A DNA stretch of 35,283 bases, from NCBI GenBank assembly GCA_001724275.1, contig MEDZ01000036.1:1-35283 (forward strand), written 5' to 3'. The notes under the pieces were generated by a model. The model was not told where the DNA came from. It saw nothing but the letters and a program-made list of their open reading frames with translations, and did no database searches. Both the position numbers and the translations under genes were made by a program. The DNA comes from Gemmatimonadetes bacterium SCN 70-22 (GTDB lineage: Bacteria > Gemmatimonadota > Gemmatimonadetes > Gemmatimonadales > Gemmatimonadaceae). Of the stretch, positions 25,731 to 32,693 are shown in pieces (within the stretch, counting starts at the first letter, position 1; each line of letters starts with the position of its first letter).

Positions 25731-28571
25731 ATGGCATCACCGAAGCGCCTGACCGACCTGATCGACTACACCGCGGTCCTGCCATACGATAGCGAGCTCT
25801 TCGGCATCTACCAGCCGTTGCTCGGCTGGAAGTCCAAGCGCATCGCCTCCCGCCTCGACGCCGGCTACGACAACGATCGCCGATCCCTCCTGGAGCGGTT
25901 CGGCCGGCAGTTCAGCGGGCTCATCGACGTCACCTACGGCGAACGCTGCGAGGTGAAGATCAAGGTGCAACCCGGCGCGGCCACGGCGGTGGGGCTGCGC
26001 ACCTTCGACAGCGTCCTGCTGGCGAAGCTGGCAACCAAGTTCCCCGCGGGTGAGCGCCTCAAGCCGGCGCTCTGGCAGAAGCTCCTCTCCGCAGAGGAGC
26101 TCGAGCGCACCTTCGCGCAGGAGGTCACCCCCGTCTACACCGAGCTCTACCAGCAGCTCTGCAAGGGAGAGGCGACGGGGCGCTTCGAGACACTCGCGCG
26201 CAGCCGTGCGCTCGAACCCGATCGCGCCCGGGCCACGTTGGAGAGCCGGCTGCGCTACGAGTCGTCGATGGCCGGGGCGCTCCAGTACCTGGCCGCGCAG
26301 AAGGCCTTCGGCACGCTGGCCGACGTCTTCTTCACCACCAGGGACAACGCCGCCAAGGCGGCGTCGCTGCTGCAGGCACTCGGCGCCGCCAACCCCATCG
26401 AGGGGGCGCTCGGCCTGGACACGCTCAACCCGCGCGACCGCGAGCACCTGCAACGCGTGGCGCTCTCGCCGATCAGCGTCGTGCACCTCTTCCGGCAGTA
26501 CTTCTTCGAGCTCGACTCCTTCCTCGGCACGCCGGTCGGCCACGTGTGGATGAGCCCGGGCTCCACCGTGGAGCTGGTCGAGGTGCAGACGCGCCGCGTG
26601 GTTGTGGAGAAGACGCTGGAGCAGGCGCTGGAGACGACCTTCCGCAACGAGACGCAGACCAGCACGCAGGAAGAGATCAGCGAGGCGGTGAAGCAGGACA
26701 ACAAGGACGACATCAAGTTCGGGGCGAGCGTGAGCGCCTCCTACGCCTCGGTGACGGCCACGTCCAGCTTCGACTACAGCCGCAGCCAGCAGCAGGCCCG
26801 GGAGGAGTCGCACAAGCGGATGCGGCAGCAGACCGAGAAGCTGTCCAGCGAGATCCGCAAGAGCTTCAAGTCCACGTTCAAGACCATCAGCGAGACGACC
26901 GACACGTCGAGCAAGCGCTACGTCCTGACCAACACCACCGACGCCCTCATCAACTACGAGCTGCGGCGCAAGATGCGCCAGGTGGCGGTGCAGGTGCAGG
27001 ACGTCGGGAGCTACCTGTGCTGGCAGACCTATGTGGACCGCCCGGGCGAGCAGCTGGGGCTCGCCCAGCTGATGCACATCGCCAAGCCCGCCGACCTGGA
27101 CGGCATCCCGGCGCCGGAAGAGATCCCGATGCTGCAGCCGTTCGCCGAGCAGAAGGTGGTCACCATCCCGTTCATCTCGATCGAGGGGACCGACGCCGAC
27201 AACGAGGGGGAGGTGTACAAGGACGGCGTCGAAGTGGACGACTCGGAGTGGTTCGGCAACCTCGAGAAGATCCAGTCCGACTTCCCGATGGAGGCGGTCT
27301 GCCCGCGCTCGGGCTACGTGCTGGAGAACGTCGAGTTCGACGGCCAGGGGAAGCCGGTGCAGGCATCGCGCAAGGGAGGGATCGACAACGGCGACAACCG
27401 CGCCAAGTTCACCTTGCACCTGGACTCGGCGGACTTCCAGGGGCAGAACAGCGTGCAGGTGGGGCTCACCCTGCACTGGTCGCCGGCCCCGGGGGCCAAC
27501 GACGACGTCGTCGCCAGGAACAAGGCCAACCTCGACGCGTTCAAGGCGCGCGAGGCCGCCGAGTTCCAGAAGGCCTTCCTCGAGACGGCCAAGGAGCGCA
27601 TCAAGCTCACCCACGAGATCGCGCAGCGCCCCAGCGATGAGCTGCGGGAGGAGGAGCGGATCGTCGTCTACCGCAAGCTCATCCAGGAGATGCTGACGGC
27701 GGGCGTCCCGATGCCCGACGACCGGACGCGCCACGTGGTGGCGGAGCTGATCAACTCGATCTTCGACGTCGACAAGATGCTGTACTTCGTGGCGCCCGAG
27801 TGGTGGCGGCCGCGTTTCTACGACGCCAAGCAGCAGCTGGAGCCGCGCTCCCCGGCGCGCGAGCTCGTCCGCCGCCTCGACGCCGGCGTGCGGAGCCTGT
27901 TGCAGGGGCTCGCGAACGCGGCCAGCAGCGGGAACGCCGCCGCCCTCGCCGCCACCAAGGTCGGCTGGGGGGGCATGGACGATCCCAACCGCGACAACTA
28001 CTGGATCACCGCCGACTCGCAGCCGGCACGCTTCGGCAGCTCGCTCGGCTGGCTGTTGCAGCTGGACGGCGACAACATGCGCAATGCCTTCCTCAACGCC
28101 CCGTGGGTCAAGGCGGTGATCCCCATCCGCCCCGGCAAGGAGGAGGCCGCGATCAACTGGCTCCAGGGGGTGGAAGGGTTCAACGGGATCGGGCCGGCGG
28201 ACATCTACCAGACCGACAATCCCAACGAGAAGGACATCGACGGCAACCCGCTGAACGGGCAGCCGATGCTCGACGTGATCATGGACCTGGCGCGCAAGAT
28301 CCGGCGGAAGCACCAGGAGGGAGTCGAGACGGGGAAGTATCCCAAGGAGGACGAGATCGCCGATCCGCAGCTGGTGGACGAGGCGAACGTGGTCACCAGT
28401 ACCCCCATCGACCGCGTCTACGAACACGGCTTCTATCCGCTGGAGGGGGGCTTCCGGGCCAACGTCGGGGGGAACTACGAGATCTTCGACCAGTGGCTGG
28501 AGATCCTCCCCACCGACCAGGTGGTCCCCGTCGAGGTGAAGTACGACCCGAAGACCGGGCGACAGGTCTGA
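25731..28571 (+). CDS. Large protein of unrecognised family, partner of a PhoD-like phosphatase
   Basis: A 946-aa protein I do not recognise. There is no signal peptide and no classical transmembrane helix. It starts MASPKRLTDLIDYTAVLPYD, with GGAGG 8 nt before ATG. The N-terminal third is mixed alpha/beta. Around residues 300-395 is a distinctive block: a Thr/Glu/Gln-rich lead-in (RNETQTSTQEEISEAVKQDN), an alternating small/hydrophobic stretch (KFGASVSASYASVTATSSFD, from 329), then a charged predicted coiled coil (QQQAREESHKRMRQQTEKLS). A conserved-looking GSYLCWQTYVDRPGEQLGLA follows. The C-terminal third includes WWRPRFYDAKQQL and GWLLQLDGDNMRNAFLNAPW. The gene ends 2 nt before the metallophosphatase start, so the two are one unit. 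A structural, pore or scaffold role is speculation. Confidence 0.85.
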   Translation: MASPKRLTDLIDYTAVLPYDSELFGIYQPLLGWKSKRIASRLDAGYDNDRRSLLERFGRQFSGLIDVTYGERCEVKIKVQPGAATAVGLRTFDSVLLAKLATKFPAGERLKPALWQKLLSAEELERTFAQEVTPVYTELYQQLCKGEATGRFETLARSRALEPDRARATLESRLRYESSMAGALQYLAAQKAFGTLADVFFTTRDNAAKAASLLQALGAANPIEGALGLDTLNPRDREHLQRVALSPISVVHLFRQYFFELDSFLGTPVGHVWMSPGSTVELVEVQTRRVVVEKTLEQALETTFRNETQTSTQEEISEAVKQDNKDDIKFGASVSASYASVTATSSFDYSRSQQQAREESHKRMRQQTEKLSSEIRKSFKSTFKTISETTDTSSKRYVLTNTTDALINYELRRKMRQVAVQVQDVGSYLCWQTYVDRPGEQLGLAQLMHIAKPADLDGIPAPEEIPMLQPFAEQKVVTIPFISIEGTDADNEGEVYKDGVEVDDSEWFGNLEKIQSDFPMEAVCPRSGYVLENVEFDGQGKPVQASRKGGIDNGDNRAKFTLHLDSADFQGQNSVQVGLTLHWSPAPGANDDVVARNKANLDAFKAREAAEFQKAFLETAKERIKLTHEIAQRPSDELREEERIVVYRKLIQEMLTAGVPMPDDRTRHVVAELINSIFDVDKMLYFVAPEWWRPRFYDAKQQLEPRSPARELVRRLDAGVRSLLQGLANAASSGNAAALAATKVGWGGMDDPNRDNYWITADSQPARFGSSLGWLLQLDGDNMRNAFLNAPWVKAVIPIRPGKEEAAINWLQGVEGFNGIGPADIYQTDNPNEKDIDGNPLNGQPMLDVIMDLARKIRRKHQEGVETGKYPKEDEIADPQLVDEANVVTSTPIDRVYEHGFYPLEGGFRANVGGNYEIFDQWLEILPTDQVVPVEVKYDPKTGRQV

Positions 28572-28573
28572 TC

Positions 28574-30556
28574 GTGACCACCGACGACATCTTCTTCGGT
28601 CCGCTGCTTCGACGCTGCGAGCCGGAGCTCGTCGTCATCCAGCTCGCCACCTATTCCCGGCCAGACATCCGCTTCAGCGTGAAGCTGGCCGGGACGGGCG
28701 CCTGGCTTGCCCACGACGAGCACCCATTCACGGTGCAGGTCACCGAGCGCCTCTTCATCACCTTCGGTCGCATCCGGCCACCGCAGCCGTTCCCCACGGG
28801 GGCGCTGCTGGCGTACGGCATCGGCGTGCGCACGGCGACGGGGTGGGACGATGCCCCCTTCGCCGATCTCGTCAGGCAGGAGAAGCTGGCCTACGACGGA
28901 CAGGCGCTCCCCACGTTCTTCCTGCAGCGCCCGCGCGCCCCCCTCACGGCGTTCTACGGCTCCTGCCGCAAGATCCACGACGCCCACGGCGGGAAGACCG
29001 ATACCATGGCCGACGGCGACACCCTGGTGGCGCGCCACGTGACCGACCTTGCTCGGCGCCCCGCGGTCATGTGCCTCGGCGGCGACCAGGTATACGCCGA
29101 CGACGTGCACGACCTGGTGATGCGGCAGGTCATCGCGCTGTCGCGGAAGATCCAGCCGAAGGTCGAGGAACTCCCCGGCCCCGGGCGGCACGTCGGTGTC
29201 GGCAAGCGCGCCACCATCCTCAAGCGCTACGCCGGCCTGACCTCGGACGACCTGGACAACCACATGATCCGGCTCGCCGAGTACCTGGCGCTGTACGGGC
29301 TGATGTGGAACGTCCGCACGTGGAGCGACCCGCCGAAGGAGCTGGAGCACTTCACCAAGGGGCTCCCCGCCGCGCGGCGGCTGATGGCGAACTGCCCCAC
29401 GTACATGGTGTTCGACGACCACGACGTCACCGACGACTGGAACCTGAGCGTCCGGTGGAAGCGGGAGGTCTGGGCGAAGGAGCTGGGTCGCCGCGTGGTG
29501 GCCAACGCGCTCATGGCGTACTGGCTGTGCCAGGGCTACGGCAACGACCCCGACGCGTTCGGCGACGCCGGCGACCTCGCGGCGCTCGTGGAGGGGCGCG
29601 AGCGCCGGTACCCGCAGTGCGAGGAGGCGTTCTGGCGCATCGACCGCTGGGAGTTCTGCGTCCCCAGCGACCCGTTCATCTACTTCCTGGACACGCGCAC
29701 CATGCGGGGGCACCAGGACCACGATGCCGACCACGACCCCACCGGCCCCGCCTGGCTCAAGACCAAGCCGTCGTGGGACGCCACCATGCGACGGCTGCAA
29801 TCGCTCACCCGCAACTGGCCCACCACCCGCCCCATCGTCCTCGTCTCCGCCGCGCCGGTCTTCGGCTTTTCCAGCATCGAGTGGCTGCAGCGCTTCATCT
29901 CGTTCTTCATGGGCGACTACAAGTACGACTACGAGAACTGGGCGGCCAACGAGGAGCACCTCCACCAGTTCCTGCGCCTGATGGCCGGGCGCAACGTCGT
30001 GCTCCTGTCGGGCGACCTGCACTACGGCTACTCCTCGACCGTGCGCTACACCGTCTTCGACAGCCTTGCGCACCGCGCCGGGCCCAGGCGGACCTCTCCC
30101 ACCGGTGTCCTGCACCCGGCGCCCGCCGGCGCGACTCCGACCTACGATCCCGTCAGCACCGTGCAATTCCTGCAGCTGACGAGCAGCGCCATCAAGAACT
30201 ACGCGAGCAAGTTCCTCAAGTTCGTCTCGCGCTTCTCGGGGTCGCCCGTGGGGACGATCGTCGACGACGACGGGCGCTCGGCCTACGGGAGGTTCGAGAA
30301 CGGCGTCTTCGTGGTGCTGGAGCAGGACGAGAACGGGAGCGGCTTCTCCCTGGTGCAACGGACCCGGCAGGAGGTGCGCCCGGCCACCTACTTCCGCCAG
30401 CGCATCGCCGACGCGTACAACAGCGGCTACCTCGAGGGGCACAACCTCGGCATGGTCCGCATCCGCGACTCGTCGGTGGAGCACTCGTTCCTGACGCCGG
30501 GCGGTGTGGCGTCGCAGCGGAGCTGGGACTTCTCGAACGCGCGGTACTGGCAGTAG
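28574..30556 (+). CDS. PhoD-like metallophosphatase
   Basis: A 660-aa protein with PhoD-family metallophosphatase signatures: GDQVYADD (G170-D177), the DDHD block FDDHDVTDDWN (D281, D282, H283, D284) and GDLHYG (G480-H483), which supply the di-metal ligands for phosphomono/diester hydrolysis. Residues 1-125 form a beta-rich N-terminal domain (FSVKLAGTGAWLAHDEHPFT) as in other PhoD-like proteins. There is no Tat or Sec signal, so unlike classical secreted PhoD it is probably cytoplasmic. GTG 28574 lies 2 nt after the previous stop with no strong Shine-Dalgarno sequence, so translation is probably coupled. The phosphatase likely acts on, or is targeted by, the upstream 946-aa protein; the substrate is unknown. 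Confidence 0.88.
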   Translation: MTTDDIFFGPLLRRCEPELVVIQLATYSRPDIRFSVKLAGTGAWLAHDEHPFTVQVTERLFITFGRIRPPQPFPTGALLAYGIGVRTATGWDDAPFADLVRQEKLAYDGQALPTFFLQRPRAPLTAFYGSCRKIHDAHGGKTDTMADGDTLVARHVTDLARRPAVMCLGGDQVYADDVHDLVMRQVIALSRKIQPKVEELPGPGRHVGVGKRATILKRYAGLTSDDLDNHMIRLAEYLALYGLMWNVRTWSDPPKELEHFTKGLPAARRLMANCPTYMVFDDHDVTDDWNLSVRWKREVWAKELGRRVVANALMAYWLCQGYGNDPDAFGDAGDLAALVEGRERRYPQCEEAFWRIDRWEFCVPSDPFIYFLDTRTMRGHQDHDADHDPTGPAWLKTKPSWDATMRRLQSLTRNWPTTRPIVLVSAAPVFGFSSIEWLQRFISFFMGDYKYDYENWAANEEHLHQFLRLMAGRNVVLLSGDLHYGYSSTVRYTVFDSLAHRAGPRRTSPTGVLHPAPAGATPTYDPVSTVQFLQLTSSAIKNYASKFLKFVSRFSGSPVGTIVDDDGRSAYGRFENGVFVVLEQDENGSGFSLVQRTRQEVRPATYFRQRIADAYNSGYLEGHNLGMVRIRDSSVEHSFLTPGGVASQRSWDFSNARYWQ

Positions 30557-30728
30557 CGGGGGGGCGGCGGCGATGCGGCGGGCACAGCGAATCCGCGAAG
30601 GCTTCCGGGACATCCAGCTTGCGTCGGCCGCCGGCAGCACCGACCTTTGGGCGCCGAATCGCGTGAGATGGAGCTGGCGTCACCGGAGCCCCCCACACCG
30701 CTCTCCCCTCCCAACCGCGGAGCACGCC

Positions 30729-31157
30729 GTGAATCCCCTCATCCGCAATGTCCTGGCCGTGGTGGCAGGCTTCGCCGTCGGCAGCGTGGTCAACATGGGG
30801 CTCGTCACGGTGAGCGGGAGCATCATCCCCCCGCCGGCCGGCGCCGACGTCACGACCACGGAAGGGCTGAAGGCCTCGATGCACCTGTTCCAGCCCAGGC
30901 ACTTCCTCTTTCCCTTCCTCGCCCACGCGCTGGGGACGCTCGTGGGTGCGACGGTCGCCGCGCTGGTGGCCGTCAGCTACAAGCGGCGGCTCGCCCTCGT
31001 CATCGGCGTGCTCTTCCTGGCGGGGGGCGTGACGGCGGTGTCGATGCTGCCCTCGCCCATGTGGTTCAACGTCGTGGACCTGGTGGGGGCGTACCTCCCG
31101 ATGGCGTGGCTCGGCGGGATGCTCGGCGCGCGAAAGGCCACCGCGGCCCCTGCCTAG
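30729..31157 (+). CDS. Small four-helix membrane protein of unknown function
   Basis: A 142-aa protein with four hydrophobic segments: about 6-30 (VLAVVAGFAVGSVVNMGLV), 58-82 (FLFPFLAHALGTLVGATVAA), 88-106 (LALVIGVLFLAGGVTAVSML) and 112-134. A conserved-looking loop between segments 1 and 2 reads PPPAGADVTTTEGLKASM. GTG 30729 is supported by GGAG at 30719-30722 and begins VNPLIRN directly before segment 1; the frame is open further upstream without membrane or family features. No function is recognised. It lies 172 bp after the phosphatase on the same strand, but a shared operon is uncertain. A hairpin follows the stop codon. Confidence 0.8.
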   Translation: MNPLIRNVLAVVAGFAVGSVVNMGLVTVSGSIIPPPAGADVTTTEGLKASMHLFQPRHFLFPFLAHALGTLVGATVAALVAVSYKRRLALVIGVLFLAGGVTAVSMLPSPMWFNVVDLVGAYLPMAWLGGMLGARKATAAPA

Positions 31158-31161
31158 GGGA

Positions 31162-31205
31162 GCGACCGCGCACGCCGCAGCGTGCGCCGCAGCATGCGCG
31201 GTCGC
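31162..31205. terminator. Bidirectional hairpin between membrane-protein and SRPBCC genes
   Basis: Perfect 11-bp stem GCGACCGCGCA (31162-31172) / TGCGCGGTCGC (31195-31205), 5 bp after one stop and 7 bp before the opposing stop. The loop can alternatively fold as GCACGC-CGCA-GCGTGC (31170-31185). There is no T-run. Confidence 0.65.
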
Positions 31206-31212
31206 CACGGCA

Positions 31213-32187
31213 TCACGCCGCCAGCAGCTCCCGCTCCAGCCGCGCGTAGCTCGCCTCCATCCCCTTCGTCATCCCCGACCCGAGGACCATGTCACGCACC
31301 TCCTTGCTGGGGTACGTGATGATGAGGCTCATCAGCGTCCCCTCCTGCAACGGAGTGAGCGTCAGCTCGTTGCGCGTGCCGGGCCCCGGCATCCCGATCA
31401 TCTGCTCGGACGTCACCGCGCGGTGCGGCGGCGCGCTCTCCAGCAGCTCGCCCTCGAAGCCGAAGCGCTGCGAGCCGTCCGTCTTCTCCCACTCGTAGCG
31501 GTAGCGCTGGCCGACCGCGGTCGCGACCTCGCACACCGGCATCGTCCATCCATCGGGGCCCAGGAGCCATCGCCGCATGAGCGCCGGCTCGTGATGCGCG
31601 CGCCAGACCTGCTGCGCGCTCCCGCGGATGATGCGGCTCACGCGCACCTGCGTGTCGCTCAGGAGCTGCGCGTCGGTGCCACGGCTCGCCGCGAACGAGG
31701 CGAGGTCGGCCAGCACCGCATCGACCTGCCCCATCGCCGAGCGCATCCCTTCCATCATCCCCATCTGCACCAGCTGCTCCATCGCCTCGAGGCTGGGGAA
31801 GGTCGTCACGCTCCTGAAGCGCGACCCGGTGGGCGTGGACTCGAAGTGGAAGACCATGCGCATGGTGGGCATGGAGTCGTTAGGCGTGCCGTCGGCGTCG
31901 CCGAAGCCATCCTCCAGGTCGAGGCGCTTGTAGGGCTCGACGGCCAGGTAGCGGAACCACCCGTGCGACATCGCCCCGTCGGGGCCCGTCATGTAGTAGT
32001 GCGAGCGCCCCCCCACGGCCATGTCGTGGCGCGTGAAGGTGGCGGGCCACTGCTCGGGGCCCCAGAAGCGCTCCAGCTGCCGCGGGTCGGCATATGCGTC
32101 CCAGAGCCGTTCCACCGGGACGGGGTAGTCGGCGACGACCGTGAGGGTGAGGTCGTGCGCGTTGGAGGAGACGTCGGTGATCGGCAT
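31213..32187 (-). CDS. Two-domain SRPBCC (AHSA1-like) protein
   Basis: A 324-aa cytoplasmic protein with two SRPBCC domains. The first is at about 10-165 (LTVVADYPVPVERLWDAYAD, FWGPEQWPATFTRHD, VGGRSHYYMTGPDG). The second is at about 175-320 (VRVSRIIRGSAQQVWRAHHE, RRWLLGPDGWTMPV, RYRYEWEK). The WGP/LGPDGW and VGG/YYM pattern is typical of AHSA1-like proteins that accompany ArsR regulators. ATG 32187 follows the ArsR stop by 7 bp; AAGGAG overlapping that stop (32197-32202 on the minus strand) is its ribosome-binding site. Ligand unknown. Confidence 0.9.
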   Translation of the reverse strand: MPITDVSSNAHDLTLTVVADYPVPVERLWDAYADPRQLERFWGPEQWPATFTRHDMAVGGRSHYYMTGPDGAMSHGWFRYLAVEPYKRLDLEDGFGDADGTPNDSMPTMRMVFHFESTPTGSRFRSVTTFPSLEAMEQLVQMGMMEGMRSAMGQVDAVLADLASFAASRGTDAQLLSDTQVRVSRIIRGSAQQVWRAHHEPALMRRWLLGPDGWTMPVCEVATAVGQRYRYEWEKTDGSQRFGFEGELLESAPPHRAVTSEQMIGMPGPGTRNELTLTPLQEGTLMSLIITYPSKEVRDMVLGSGMTKGMEASYARLERELLAA

Positions 32188-32194
32188 GAGGGGG

Positions 32195-32548
32195 TTACTC
32201 CTTGCGTGGACGTGGTTCGGCGAGAATGGCGTCGAGCTGGCTGAAGCGGGACACCCAGAGCTGCTCCAGCTGGGAGAGGAGCGCGCGTGCCTGCGCGAGC
32301 CGCTCCGGATTGCCGCGGACGATGCGTTCGCGCCCGTGCGGATGCTTGGTCACGAGCCCAGCCTCCTCGAGCACGGCGACGTGCTTCTGCACGGCCGCGA
32401 ACGACATGTCGTAGTGCGAGGCGAGCGTCGAGACGGATGCCGGCTCATCCGAGAGCAGGCGCGCCACGATGTCGCGTCGCGTGGGGTCCGCGAGGGCGCG
32501 AAAGAGGCGATCGATCTCGCCATCGGGGAGTGAGAAACGTACAACCAT
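32195..32548 (-). CDS. ArsR-family transcriptional regulator
   Basis: A 117-aa minimal winged-helix repressor: FRALADPTRRDIVARLLSD, then the recognition-helix region SFAAVQKHVAVLEEAGLVTK and a wing with KHPHGRERIV. No metal-binding cysteine pairs are present, as expected for the SRPBCC-associated subgroup rather than arsenic sensors. ATG 32548 lies inside an 18-bp palindrome, with a good -10 just upstream, so the mRNA is nearly leaderless and repressor binding would cover the start of the gene. First gene of a two-gene operon with the SRPBCC gene. Confidence 0.92.
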   Translation of the reverse strand: MVVRFSLPDGEIDRLFRALADPTRRDIVARLLSDEPASVSTLASHYDMSFAAVQKHVAVLEEAGLVTKHPHGRERIVRGNPERLAQARALLSQLEQLWVSRFSQLDAILAEPRPRKE

Positions 32549-32585
32549 ATGGTTGTATGATATCTCCCACGGGCCCGACGCGCAA
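32540..32585 (-). promoter_or_regulatory. Promoter and palindromic operator of the second ArsR/SRPBCC cassette
   Basis: TACAACCATATGGTTGTA at 32540-32557 is a perfect 18-bp palindrome that includes the ATG of the regulator. On the minus strand, TTGCGC (32580-32585) and TATCAT (32557-32562) with a 17-bp spacer form a good promoter. The start site would fall at about 32550-32548, at or 2 nt before the ATG. Autorepression is inferred. Confidence 0.8.
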
Positions 32586-32693
32586 GAGGGCGTGCGGCCA
32601 CACACCGCCGGGATGTCGCATGCGGTCGGGTGCAGCACCGGATGTCCGTTTCGTGCCCGACGCGTGGATACCGCGTCGATCCAGCGACCCCCC

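Noticed and set aside
25737-28427. 896-codon open frame on the minus strand opposite the 946-aa gene
   Set aside because: His/Val/Leu/Arg-rich low-complexity translation with no domain; a shadow of a high-GC gene on the opposite strand. The same holds for 7105-9693 and 14598-17030 on the minus strand.
31170-31185. Small hairpin GCACGC-CGCA-GCGTGC as a separate element
   Set aside because: It lies inside the larger inverted repeat 31162-31205 and is best treated as an alternative fold of the same terminator.
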